8,750 bases of DNA from Candidatus Hodarchaeota archaeon (GCA_016839955.1 JAEOTI010000451.1:1-8750); one strand, 5' to 3'. Shown: positions 1-7,537, counted from the first letter of the stretch. Notes: a model not told the origin generated them from the letters alone. Numbers and translations: made by a program.

Positions 1-321
1 GACATTTATATCGAACATTTGTATGAAATCCTCTCTGTAGATCCTAAAATCTCTCAGGATTGGCTGAATTTAGGCTTAGTTCTTCAGAAAGTAGGTAAGA
101 TAAAGGAAGCTAGAGAAGCATACCTTGAATTCATAAAACTTGAACCAAATTTAGGTATTGGTTGGTTTAATGTTGTATGTACCTATGCATTAGAAGAAGA
201 TGTAGATAATACTCTTTATTATCTTAATAAAACAATTAAGCTTGAAGAAAAATTTAGAGAATTAGCATTAAAAGATGAGGATTTTCCCGTTATAAAAGAG
301 GAAGAAAGTTCAAAAAAATAA
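1..321 (+). CDS. TPR-repeat protein, C-terminal part (5' end outside window)
   Basis: The reading frame is open from the first base and ends at TAA 319-321, followed at once by an in-frame TAG, giving 106 visible residues. A TTG at 19 could start it, but the frame already reads as TPR-like sequence before that (YIEHLYEILSVDP), so this is the tail of a longer protein. Two TPR units are visible. The first, about residues 18-51, has W-L-N-L-G spacing, then G-K-I-K-E-A, and closes with L-E-P. The second is about residues 52-85 (W-F-N, then A-L at 63-64, then Y-Y-L-N-K-T-I-K-L). The closing stretch FRELALKDEDFPVIK resembles the capping segment that often follows the last TPR. TPRs bind other proteins; no enzymatic domain is visible and the partner cannot be inferred. 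It is separated from the next gene by about 215 bases, so it is probably a different transcription unit. Confidence 0.85.
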   Translation, partial: DIYIEHLYEILSVDPKISQDWLNLGLVLQKVGKIKEAREAYLEFIKLEPNLGIGWFNVVCTYALEEDVDNTLYYLNKTIKLEEKFRELALKDEDFPVIKEEESSKK

Positions 322-451
322 TAGGTCTGAACTAAATAAACCTTACAGAAAATTTGAAGATTTAAAATAAGGAGAATTGGCAAAGATCTAAGTCATGATT
401 TTCTTGTTATAAGAAAAAACCATTCATCTTCATTTCGTCAATTAAGAACCA

Positions 452-467
452 AGAAAAGATTAAATAC
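452..467 (+). promoter_or_regulatory. Possible archaeal BRE/TATA promoter for the 913-residue gene
   Basis: A purine-rich AGAAAAG followed by TTAAATA resembles an archaeal BRE plus TATA box. A start of transcription about 25 bases downstream would leave a leader of roughly 45 bases, long enough to carry the ribosome binding site at 527-531. AT-rich DNA gives such matches by chance, so this is tentative. Confidence 0.25.
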
Positions 468-526
468 CAAATCATTTCAGTAGTTAGTTGAGAATGCATG
501 TATTATTATTCTCCTAAAAATTAGAA

Positions 527-531
527 GGGAG
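527..531 (+). promoter_or_regulatory. Ribosome binding site of the 913-residue gene
   Basis: GGGAG lies 5 bases before ATG 537, within AAGGGAGATACA. It supports 537 as the true start and shows that the gene is translated from a leadered mRNA. Confidence 0.7.
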
Positions 532-536
532 ATACA

Positions 537-3278
537 ATGACAGAAGATGATAGAAAATCTAAGTCAAAGTTATATGAGGAAAGTATGCTTTACGTAAGTG
601 AATCAAAAACTAATTTGGAAACCATGATTAAAACAATAGATTCAATACAAGATCCATTGCAAAATCAATACAAAAACGTAGACTCTTTTTCACGAAATCA
701 TTCAATTCGTATTTCTTTTTTTGGTTCTCTCACAATACTAGGAATCATAATGTCAATAGCATTTTTCATTTTTAGTAATGAATCTAGTGATCTAAGCACT
801 ATTTGGGTTTTAACAATTGTTTCCTTGTTATTTAGTGTGATTGTAGTAATCTCTCTATTCCATTTCAACGATGACTTTTCAACTTTTCAACAAAGTAATA
901 GTACTAACGTTAAAACTTTAGAAAAAATACTTAAGGAATTAGGAAGCTTTCTTCAAGGATTACATGGTAGAACAAAAGAATTCAAATCTGATTTGAGTCA
1001 ATATATTGAACAAGAAAAAGAAGCACATCAACTTGAACTTAAAACCGTAAGACAAAAGGAAAAAAGCTTTTTCAAACAACAAATTAACGTCATTGGACAA
1101 CAATATAATGAACAAATTGGAATTGTCGAGCAACAGCACCATTTGCAAGCTGAAAATATTAGGATAAGGGAGTATATTTCCTACTTAACAAAAACTTTTG
1201 CATATTCTTTCGAGCTATTTGGAATAGATTTAGATAGTAGAGCTCTAGAGGAAACTTTTGCTTATTTCGTAAGTTATGTAACCCATAAAAATTCTAAACC
1301 TGAGATTGTTGACATCATGGCTCAATATCTATCACAAGTCATAGACATCCCTGTAAATATAATTTTATTAATAATCAACTCGCTTAATAAGCAAAAAAGT
1401 TCTTTATATTGGCAGAAAATAAAAAAATCTGACGAAGAAAGAAATCAATTTTTAAACTTACTTGTAAATTCTGAATTAGTGACTTTAAACAAATTGAAGG
1501 AATATCAAAAAGAAATCTCATATTTGTTTCTGCCAATGGATGAATTCTCCTTAATTGAAGCAAATGCAATAATTCAATATATTGTGGATGACTCTACAAT
1601 AATTGAATCCTTCCATAAATACCTTATTTCAAAAGGATTAGCGCTATCATTTTCTTTTGAAAACTGTATCAGATCCCTTATCACTTCATATAATAAGAAT
1701 CATCAGGATAATGAATTTCGCACGCTTAGCATTACTGAATTGTCAAATATTTTTATCCAGTCGTTTGATCTTACTCTAGATTCGGAAATTGAACATGAAA
1801 CATTATACCTTGTTATGTACATTATTTTCCTCCATGAAAATTTGTACTCGCAGAATTTATCAACTTTAGTAAAACAGCTGAGCAAAAATGATATTATAAC
1901 GATGTTGATTTGGATTTTAATCGACTGGATCGAAGATAATGATGATTTTAAGGAATTTTGGGAAAATATTAAACTTTCAAACATTATAGAATATGCTAAA
2001 CAAGATGAGGAGTTCTATCTAGCCTTTGTTAATCATCTTGAGGAAGGGAATTATATTACAAACAAAGACTTTTTATTTGAATCTCTTGTAAAAAATAGAC
2101 GATTAAAGGCTAATAAGTTGATTATATCAAAGAATTTAGATAAAAGTAATTTACCTTTTGATTTCGAAACCGCGTTGAACCGTGTGTTTGCCACAAAGGT
2201 TAATGATCGAACTTTTTATAAATTATTAGCTTTTCAGAAGAAAATTAAACCTTATTTAATCACATTTCATACAAAAAGGGATACTGGAGGCATTCAAGAA
2301 TATCTGGATAACACTTTGTCACGTACTTACCTCGAGAAATATACCCGATCTGCCAGAATCGGTATTCTAACTGATGAATATCCCACTCTTGAAAGAATTG
2401 AAGGAGAAATCACAAAAGGTATACAAACATTTCTTCTAAAAGATGATATATATCCTTTTTTCGAAAGAATTAGTAATGTGATAGGAAAGTTTAATAATTT
2501 AGTAATTAGAGATCAAGCACATCAGATTTCTAATTTGCTAGAAGATTTGAAATTGAATCTCCAATTTTGTCAAACACAACATCAAATTAATTATCAAAAA
2601 CAACGATTTATTGATCAATTAATGACCTTTCTTGAATTTGAATTGAATAGGGATCTTAAAGAAGTCTTCGAAGACCTTCAAAAAATGAACGCACCAGTCA
2701 TTCCCGAATATCAAGTATTGATTCACAGATTTTTAGATTCATCTAAGACTATTACATTTTTTGGACCATCCAAAGGAAAAGATCCTTTAAATCAAGTTAA
2801 ATCGCTTTATGCGAGTTATTCAAACCCAGATCTTTTGTTAGCGACAATGCAATATGATGAAAATTTATCAATAGAAAAGACACTCGAGTTGGTGATCCGG
2901 GACCTTACTTTGTTTGAGCTTGCCGCAGTAGAGGTAAAAGAAATTCAGGATAAGAATGAATATGTTAAATTATTAGATAAAAGCCTTACTATTCGTGTAA
3001 TGAAGAGCTTTAATGATCATTTAAACGATACATTAGAATTTTCACAATATATCACACAAAAAACAAAACTAGACTCATATAAAGGACAATTACTAGATGA
3101 TCAATTTCCAGAGTTTTATGTCGAGAATGAAAAATCGATTGCAACAGTTACGGAAGAATTAAATAAGTTAATTTTATCAAATGTAAAGCATTTCAGTGAA
3201 AAACCTGTACTATGTGAAAAAATAAGCCTCTCTGTAATAAAATCCTTGTTATATATAAATTTAGTTCTTTACATTTAA
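537..3278 (+). CDS. Large membrane-anchored coiled-coil/helical protein, unknown function
   Basis: I do not recognise this 913-residue protein. A charged N-terminal region (about 1-55) precedes two closely spaced hydrophobic segments, about 58-79 (FFGSLTILGIIMSIAFFIF) and 88-109 (TIWVLTIVSLLFSVIVVISL), that form a membrane hairpin with only about 8 polar residues between them. A Gln/Glu/Lys-rich stretch at about 120-215 looks like a coiled coil (repeated QQ, EQ and KE). The remaining ~700 residues are mostly helical in character, with no motif I can assign: no Walker A, no nuclease core and no zinc ligands. The hairpin suggests both ends lie on the same side, probably the cytoplasm. The ATG start has a ribosome binding site (GGGAG) 5 bases upstream. 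The stop is only 23 bases from the ATG of the nitrilase-like gene, so the two are very likely one operon. It could be a scaffold, a sensor of membrane state, or part of a defence system; nothing in the sequence decides between these. Confidence 0.9.
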   Translation: MTEDDRKSKSKLYEESMLYVSESKTNLETMIKTIDSIQDPLQNQYKNVDSFSRNHSIRISFFGSLTILGIIMSIAFFIFSNESSDLSTIWVLTIVSLLFSVIVVISLFHFNDDFSTFQQSNSTNVKTLEKILKELGSFLQGLHGRTKEFKSDLSQYIEQEKEAHQLELKTVRQKEKSFFKQQINVIGQQYNEQIGIVEQQHHLQAENIRIREYISYLTKTFAYSFELFGIDLDSRALEETFAYFVSYVTHKNSKPEIVDIMAQYLSQVIDIPVNIILLIINSLNKQKSSLYWQKIKKSDEERNQFLNLLVNSELVTLNKLKEYQKEISYLFLPMDEFSLIEANAIIQYIVDDSTIIESFHKYLISKGLALSFSFENCIRSLITSYNKNHQDNEFRTLSITELSNIFIQSFDLTLDSEIEHETLYLVMYIIFLHENLYSQNLSTLVKQLSKNDIITMLIWILIDWIEDNDDFKEFWENIKLSNIIEYAKQDEEFYLAFVNHLEEGNYITNKDFLFESLVKNRRLKANKLIISKNLDKSNLPFDFETALNRVFATKVNDRTFYKLLAFQKKIKPYLITFHTKRDTGGIQEYLDNTLSRTYLEKYTRSARIGILTDEYPTLERIEGEITKGIQTFLLKDDIYPFFERISNVIGKFNNLVIRDQAHQISNLLEDLKLNLQFCQTQHQINYQKQRFIDQLMTFLEFELNRDLKEVFEDLQKMNAPVIPEYQVLIHRFLDSSKTITFFGPSKGKDPLNQVKSLYASYSNPDLLLATMQYDENLSIEKTLELVIRDLTLFELAAVEVKEIQDKNEYVKLLDKSLTIRVMKSFNDHLNDTLEFSQYITQKTKLDSYKGQLLDDQFPEFYVENEKSIATVTEELNKLILSNVKHFSEKPVLCEKISLSVIKSLLYINLVLYI

Positions 3279-3285
3279 AAATATT

Positions 3286-3290
3286 GAGGT
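3286..3290 (+). promoter_or_regulatory. Ribosome binding site deciding the nitrilase start
   Basis: GAGGT lies 2 bases before a TTG (3293) and 11 bases before an ATG (3302). The spacing argues against the TTG and for the ATG, although 11 is slightly long. Confidence 0.5.
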
Positions 3291-3301
3291 AATTGATTAT
3301 T

Positions 3302-4474
3302 ATGATTCCTGTTACAGTGTATGATTTTTCTGAAGAATTTGTTTCGAAATTTTCTGTTTACATAATTCAAATCCCTCCTATTTTACTAGTAGAAACTGAA
3401 AAAAGTAACAAAGCAAGTTCGGAAGAAATTTTGAAGCACCGGGAAAAAATATTGTCGTACTTAAGTAAAATACCTTTTGATTTTACAGAGAAACTAATTG
3501 TATTTCCAGAACTTTCGATGAACCCCGATTTAATTCCGTATCTTGAACAATTATCTTCAACCAACAATGCGTTCATCATAGCTGGGTCATTTTATAAAGG
3601 TAAAAGGAATGTATCCAGAATAATTACTCCTTTTCTTGGTACTTTTTCACAAGATAAGTTGGTTAAGTCGAAATATGAACCTGTTGAGATTAGCTCTGAC
3701 AAAAATATAAAAATTTTTAAAAATACCAAAATAGGGAGTTTTGCTGTTATAATTTGCAGAGATTACGTTGAAACTTCAATTATTGCACAGATTAGTGGCC
3801 GAATAGATTTTATTGTTATATTAGCTGTGAATAGAGCAACTAAATCATATCAGTTGTTATCAAAGGGTGATAGTTTTAGACAAGGCATTTATGTAATTCA
3901 CGTTAATTCAACAAAACCCGATGGAGTTGATGATCCTGCTGAATTATATGGAGGCTCATGTATATATGGTCCTTATAGAAATCAACCCGTAGTAATTAAA
4001 GGTGATTTTAGAGAACGAATGTTAACAGGTGAAATACTTCTTCGCAATCTTAAAATGAAAAATGATCCAAGTTTCCTTGGTACTGTGAAAGAAAACATAA
4101 TGAAGACCATTTCTGGATTGATTACGATCTATCCAAGATCAAAGTTGATTTTAAAGGGATTAGATCGAGGTTTTAGAAACATAAAGAAATGTATTCTAAA
4201 TGATGAGTATAAAATAGCATTTGACTTGTCAACAAAATTTGGTAGTAAGTTTGAATTAGAAAAACCTGAAATGTCCATTTCTTTTTATACGATCGCTGCC
4301 ACGATTGGTATTTGTTTAAAAGATATTGGTGGTAGTTTAGCTATTATTGACAAAATTATAGAATTAGAGCGTAAATATCAACTACAAAAAATAGACAATT
4401 CAATCCTGAAAGACCTACTCAATTCAAAACTTAAAAACGAATTTCAAACCGTGTTAAGATATAAGTATGGCTGA
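3302..4474 (+). CDS. Nitrilase/CN-hydrolase superfamily protein with C-terminal extension
   Basis: From ATG 3302 the product has 390 residues. A TTG at 3293 would add three residues, but it sits only 2 bases from the GAGGT ribosome binding site (3286-3290), whereas ATG 3302 is 11 bases away. The catalytic triad of the nitrilase superfamily is visible: Glu70 in VFPELSM, Lys122 or Lys124 in LVKSKYEPVE, and Cys152 in VIICRDY. A later GGSCIYGPY matches the glycine/serine-rich segment that follows the active site in this family. Members cleave or transfer carbon-nitrogen bonds (amides, nitriles, carbamoyl or acyl groups); the substrate cannot be told. The fold usually takes about 260-300 residues, so roughly 140 residues after about 250 are extra and look helical. 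No signal peptide or membrane segment is seen, so the enzyme is probably cytosolic. It lies 23 bases after the membrane protein gene and is probably co-expressed with it. Confidence 0.85.
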   Translation: MIPVTVYDFSEEFVSKFSVYIIQIPPILLVETEKSNKASSEEILKHREKILSYLSKIPFDFTEKLIVFPELSMNPDLIPYLEQLSSTNNAFIIAGSFYKGKRNVSRIITPFLGTFSQDKLVKSKYEPVEISSDKNIKIFKNTKIGSFAVIICRDYVETSIIAQISGRIDFIVILAVNRATKSYQLLSKGDSFRQGIYVIHVNSTKPDGVDDPAELYGGSCIYGPYRNQPVVIKGDFRERMLTGEILLRNLKMKNDPSFLGTVKENIMKTISGLITIYPRSKLILKGLDRGFRNIKKCILNDEYKIAFDLSTKFGSKFELEKPEMSISFYTIAATIGICLKDIGGSLAIIDKIIELERKYQLQKIDNSILKDLLNSKLKNEFQTVLRYKYG

Positions 4475-4722
4475 TTTTTACATTCTCTGGATAAGGATTC
4501 TGTTATTTTAAAGTTTCGTGAACGAGCTGTTCGTGAAAGTTTTGATCTAAACCAGTGTCTATCTTTTGTGTAAAGACTTAATGCAATTTGATCTTTCCAA
4601 TGATTAGTAGTAATTCCAAAAGAAGCTCTATGTGGGAGTACGGATATTTGTTTTGTTTGTACCTGTAATGCTTTAGCAGGCTTAAACGTTGATTTTAACG
4701 AAGTTAAAGGTTTGATAATTAT
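4475..4722 (+). pseudogene. Candidate decayed coding sequence downstream of the nitrilase gene
   Basis: After the nitrilase stop TGA (4472-4474) the same frame stays open to TAA 4571-4573 and reads like protein (KDSVILKFRERAVRESFD). Short frames then follow: 4574-4603 has two stops, and 4604-4720 is open again and reads IPKEALCGSTDICFVCTCN and onward, ending at a TGA at 4724-4726. The coding signal then appears to move to the frame of the 4723-4947 ORF. Three or four lesions in about 450 bases suggest an old gene in decay. The Cys cluster (C-x5-C-x2-C-x-C) hints at a metal-binding segment, but I cannot name the family. In AT-rich DNA, open stretches of 30-40 codons also arise by chance, so this is a weak call. 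Confidence 0.3.
4514..4538 (+). terminator. RNA hairpin 40 bases after the nitrilase stop, possible terminator
   Basis: TTTCGTGAAC (4514-4523) can pair along all ten positions with GTTCGTGAAA (4529-4538) around a GAGCT loop, using two G-U wobbles. GTTTTG follows, a short T-run. It may end or stabilise the two-gene transcript. The two arms are also a direct repeat (TTCGTGAA twice), so the structure could be incidental to duplicated sequence. Confidence 0.4.
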
Positions 4723-4947
4723 TTGAGCAGTTTTCCAGTTAGAATTAGTACAAAGGGAGAAAAAATAAATTTATTAACTTATAAAGAGTTAGAAGGATTG
4801 ATTAATCAACTTGAGCCAAAACAAAAGCTTTCTACACTTATAAAACAGAAAAAAATTAAAGAACGACAAGAATGGATTAAAAAGGGAGAAAAGGACCCCA
4901 CGAAGGAGTTTGATGGGATTAAGGTAGAAATCAAGTATATAAATTAA
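4723..4947 (+). CDS. Small Lys-rich hypothetical protein or 3' remnant of a decayed gene
   Basis: This 74-codon open frame begins at TTG 4723; no ATG is available, and the frame is open only from 4708. A possible AGGT lies 11 bases upstream. The product is rich in Lys and Glu (KLSTLIKQKKIKERQEWIKK) and ends EIKYIN, with no motif I recognise. It overlaps by a few bases the end of the preceding open stretch, whose coding-like signal appears to continue here after a frame change. It may therefore be the intact C-terminal end of a broken gene rather than an independent small gene. A short inverted repeat with a T-run follows directly. Confidence 0.4.
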   Translation: MSSFPVRISTKGEKINLLTYKELEGLINQLEPKQKLSTLIKQKKIKERQEWIKKGEKDPTKEFDGIKVEIKYIN

Positions 4948-4948
4948 G

Positions 4949-4964
4949 AAAGATAATATCTTTT
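4949..4964 (+). terminator. Weak inverted repeat with T-run after the small ORF
   Basis: AAAGATA-A-TATCTTTT begins two bases after the TAA of the small open frame. The arms match perfectly over seven bases, but a realistic loop leaves only about a five-pair A/T-rich stem followed by TTTTCTC. It could act as a weak terminator between the plus-strand genes and the convergent minus-strand nuclease gene. Confidence 0.25.
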
Positions 4965-5101
4965 CTCACATTTCTAATTAGCTTGAATTTCTGAGTCTTT
5001 ATTGAAAGCCAAGTCATTACTTACAAATACTATAATCATTCTGTTGATGTAGAATAGGTTTCTAGTAGAAAGACTCATAATTTTTTTAAATCAATTTTCA
5101 C

Positions 5102-6031
5102 TTAACCAGTTATGGAATCTGTTGAGAAAACAGCACCAAACATTGATAAAGGTTTTTTAATCTTTTTAAAATTCTTAATTTTTAATCTATCGTATTTTTG
5201 ATCTATAATGTCGTAGTTAAAATCTGTAAATCTCTTGAAATCTTTATATTCTTCAATTTTATTCTTATCATAGAAAAAATACCGCTTGAAATGTTGTATC
5301 TCGTCTCCAAAAGCAAAATAATCCAAGCTTTTTTGGTTAATTCTATATAAAATGTATTGAATTAAAACATTAAAGGAATTTTCAACATTCTCATGAACTA
5401 AAATCTCAATTATGGCTTCAAAATTAAAATAGGTCATAAATATAATATTATCTTCAATTATATCTACTCTTCGATTAAGTAATTCTATCTTTTCAAACGG
5501 ATCATCATATATCAGTCCTAGATATAGAACTTCTTTATTTTCAATATCAATCATGATTTTGTCTTTTTTGTCTCTTGATAACAACTGCAAATCTTTTTCT
5601 TGATTAATAGAATTTATTCTAAATTTCAGTTGTGATACAAGCTTATTTAGATTAGCACTTTTTATATTTTTGACTTCTACAACGATTAAGTAATCATAAT
5701 ATGTAGAAACTATATCAATTTCAGAATTGGAGTACCATATTCTGTTATAAATCTTAATTTCGGAATTAGAAATTTTCTTTAACAGTTTAGTCGCAAGTCT
5801 TTCTAAAATTATTCCTTTCTTTTTACTATAAACTGGAATTGCCGTTAATTTTTTATCTAACATATCAAATATTAAATCTGATAATTTTATCAAATGTATT
5901 TGGTTTATATTTAGTGTAGAATAGCAATATCTAATAATAGAATTGAAATTTGAATTCAATCTCTTTTTTAAAGAATTCTCATCAAAGATCCAGAGATCAG
6001 AAATGTCTTTTTTTTCTTCTATAATTATCAA
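5102..6031 (-). CDS. PD-(D/E)XK-type nuclease, probably 5'-truncated by a frameshift
   Basis: From TTG 6031 the product has 309 residues. The middle shows a restriction-endonuclease-like core: Glu77 in the helix ILERLATKLLKKI, then Asp106 in SEIDIV, then Glu119 and Lys121 in VVEVKN, each after hydrophobic strand-like sequence. This is the full catalytic set (E...D...ExK) of a metal-dependent DNase, similar in style to NERD or Holliday-resolvase-like domains. The C-terminal ~130 residues (about 180-309) are rich in Ile, Phe, Tyr and Asn and unassigned. The start is doubtful: the frame is open back to 6139 without ATG, GTG or TTG, and those 36 codons read like protein (LKDLTGFTFEEWKRFH). The TTG has no good ribosome binding site. 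The gene therefore probably began upstream at ATG 6222 in another frame. It is one of the most AT-rich genes here (11 G/C in bases 5221-5280), consistent with horizontally acquired DNA. Confidence 0.75.
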   Translation of the reverse strand: MIIIEEKKDISDLWIFDENSLKKRLNSNFNSIIRYCYSTLNINQIHLIKLSDLIFDMLDKKLTAIPVYSKKKGIILERLATKLLKKISNSEIKIYNRIWYSNSEIDIVSTYYDYLIVVEVKNIKSANLNKLVSQLKFRINSINQEKDLQLLSRDKKDKIMIDIENKEVLYLGLIYDDPFEKIELLNRRVDIIEDNIIFMTYFNFEAIIEILVHENVENSFNVLIQYILYRINQKSLDYFAFGDEIQHFKRYFFYDKNKIEEYKDFKRFTDFNYDIIDQKYDRLKIKNFKKIKKPLSMFGAVFSTDSITG

Positions 6032-6222
6032 ATTCTCGATTAACTTACAAAGATTAGTATGAAATCGCTTCCATTCTTCAAATGTAAAGCCAGTTAAATC
6101 TTTAAGCTCGTTTGAAAAATTAATAAATAAATAAAATATCTAACACGCTGAAATAAATAAGAATATCTATAAATATTGTCATATTTTTTCATCTTGGATT
6201 TACCCTCATCTTTATTCCTCAT
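6032..6222 (-). pseudogene. Out-of-frame 5' part of the nuclease gene
   Basis: An ATG at 6222 opens a 42-codon frame (MRNKDEGKSKMKKYDNIYRY and onward) that stops at TAA 6096-6094. The nuclease frame becomes open at 6139, so the two overlap by about 43 bases. Joining them with the equivalent of one added base between 6139 and 6097 would give a protein of roughly 370 residues. The overlap contains three tandem TTTA units and a run of five T, both sites where bases are easily gained or lost. An in-frame TAA directly precedes the ATG region, so ATG 6222 is the natural start. The break may be mutation, reversible slippage or an assembly error. The rest of the gap up to 6378 holds only tiny frames and nothing I can support. 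Confidence 0.5.
6124..6135 (-). repeat. Three tandem TTTA units inside the broken nuclease gene
   Basis: The plus strand reads TAAA three times (TTTA on the coding strand), with a partial unit beside it. One extra unit (4 bases, equal to +1) would place ATG 6222 and the nuclease body in one frame; the present copy number leaves them apart. Confidence 0.6.
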
Positions 6223-6378
6223 TTCTGGGAGTATTGTAAATTAATTTTTTCTGATTTTTCATTTCTAATCATTAAATTCCGAATTAAAATTTTCCATTAA
6301 GGTAGAAACAGTTTCATTGGAAATCATTTATTATTTTTGGATAATTGATAAACATGTTGCTTCTTAATTGTTTTTATT

Positions 6379-7530
6379 TTAGAATAATGAAAAATTATAG
6401 TTGTAATAACCTTGATTGGTAAAAATTCTTAAAAAATCGTTAGGAAGGGGTTTTCTCGCATTTGGATTTTCAATGATTAAGACATTATGATTTGATTTTT
6501 CTCCTACTTCACGATAATAAAGGAATATTGCATTAATCTTTTTTAATTCAGGATTTGAAGTATTCATAAAATAATCTATGATGGTTAATACATCACCATT
6601 AATTAGTGCACTTGTGACTGAAAAATCTAATACTCCGATCGAAAAAAAGCCTTTAGGTAGTTGAGTTTCAAATTTTTCAAATGCAGTTTTGATTTTTCCG
6701 TATAATTTTGTAGTATTAGGTAAAAAAGGCGGTATAGTATACATAAAATGGCCCTTATTATTCTTGGCTAGTGCATGAATGTTGATAATGATTCTAGGTT
6801 CTGTTTCAGATGGATAATAGAACTCAAAAGGAAAATGTGAAATTTTGTCTGATCCTAGTGTTGTTAATTGATTTTTTATAAATTCAGTAATTTTTTTAGA
6901 TTCATCTTCATCAAAATATTGTCTTATTCGTATAGAAAAATGATATGGGCTATCAAAACATCGTAATTGATTTAATAATTCATGAAATGCAGATTGATGT
7001 TCATCATATTTTTCAATAATGCTAGGAGAATATACTTCAAAATATATCTCACCAATATTTTTATTTATAGCTTTAAATTCACACCTTCTCCCTGTTACTA
7101 GATTTTTGGGTTCAAATTCTATCTGATAATTATTTTGCTTCAATAATGCTGCGAATTCCAGTTCTGTTAAAAAACCACTTAAGATTTGGTTCATGTCTTG
7201 TTGTTTAATTCTTCTTTTAAACTTCTTACAACTCTGAAGTAGCTTAAAGCATTCATTCAATATTTTCCGGACTGATTTTTTCGAGGTACTTAGAATAAAG
7301 GCTAGGTCACATCTATATTTATTTCGTTGTCTTACAGCATCTCTTAATCGATTCTCGGTATAGATTCTTTGTATCGCAGGATAAAATTGTAGATTATGTT
7401 TAATGGTGTTATAAACTTCATCTTCACTAGCATTACACACCAGATCTCTTTTAGTCAAACTTTTTTCTTCACTCATGAGATAATTTTCCATTGGTATTTC
7501 ATCCCCAGACACCATCCCATAGATTTTCAA
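6379..7530 (-). CDS. Hypothetical protein with degenerate restriction-endonuclease-like core
   Basis: The product has 383 residues from TTG 7530. An in-frame TAA directly precedes this TTG, and AGGT at 7541-7538 lies 7 bases upstream, so TTG is well supported; an ATG five codons later (7515) is the alternative. Residues about 112-170 resemble a PD-(D/E)XK fold: a helix with Glu123/Glu125 (LTELEFAALLKQNNYQIEFE), then GRRCEFKA with Glu151 where the first acidic ligand would be, then EIYFEVYSP with Glu165. The Lys expected two residues after that Glu is Tyr167, so the ExK signature is not met. Such E-V-x-S-P variants occur in uncharacterised proteins; the domain may be inactive or use another Lys. 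About 200 residues follow with no motif I know. No membrane segment is seen. It lies on the same strand as, and upstream of, the intact-core nuclease gene, with a 156-base gap to that gene's ATG 6222. Confidence 0.75.
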   Translation of the reverse strand: MKIYGMVSGDEIPMENYLMSEEKSLTKRDLVCNASEDEVYNTIKHNLQFYPAIQRIYTENRLRDAVRQRNKYRCDLAFILSTSKKSVRKILNECFKLLQSCKKFKRRIKQQDMNQILSGFLTELEFAALLKQNNYQIEFEPKNLVTGRRCEFKAINKNIGEIYFEVYSPSIIEKYDEHQSAFHELLNQLRCFDSPYHFSIRIRQYFDEDESKKITEFIKNQLTTLGSDKISHFPFEFYYPSETEPRIIINIHALAKNNKGHFMYTIPPFLPNTTKLYGKIKTAFEKFETQLPKGFFSIGVLDFSVTSALINGDVLTIIDYFMNTSNPELKKINAIFLYYREVGEKSNHNVLIIENPNARKPLPNDFLRIFTNQGYYNYNFSLF

Positions 7531-7537
7531 TTAAATT

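Noticed and set aside
4472..4538. TGA followed by an open frame and a hairpin, suggesting selenocysteine readthrough of the nitrilase gene
   Set aside because: The TGA lies at the end of a complete protein far from its active site, archaeal selenocysteine elements are normally in untranslated regions, and the continued frame ends after 32 codons without a recognisable domain.
4992..5077. Inverted repeat TGAGTCTTT / AAAGACTCA separated by 68 bases
   Set aside because: Nine-base matches at this distance are expected by chance, and no transposase or target duplication accompanies them.
6094..6139. Programmed -1 ribosomal frameshift joining the two nuclease frames
   Set aside because: No X-XXY-YYZ heptamer is present; only five T in a row occur and no strong downstream structure is seen, so a DNA-level change is more likely.
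6223..6378. Tiny minus-strand frames starting with ATG between the 383-residue gene and the nuclease
   Set aside because: They are 10-16 codons long, lack ribosome binding sites and resemble no leader peptide.
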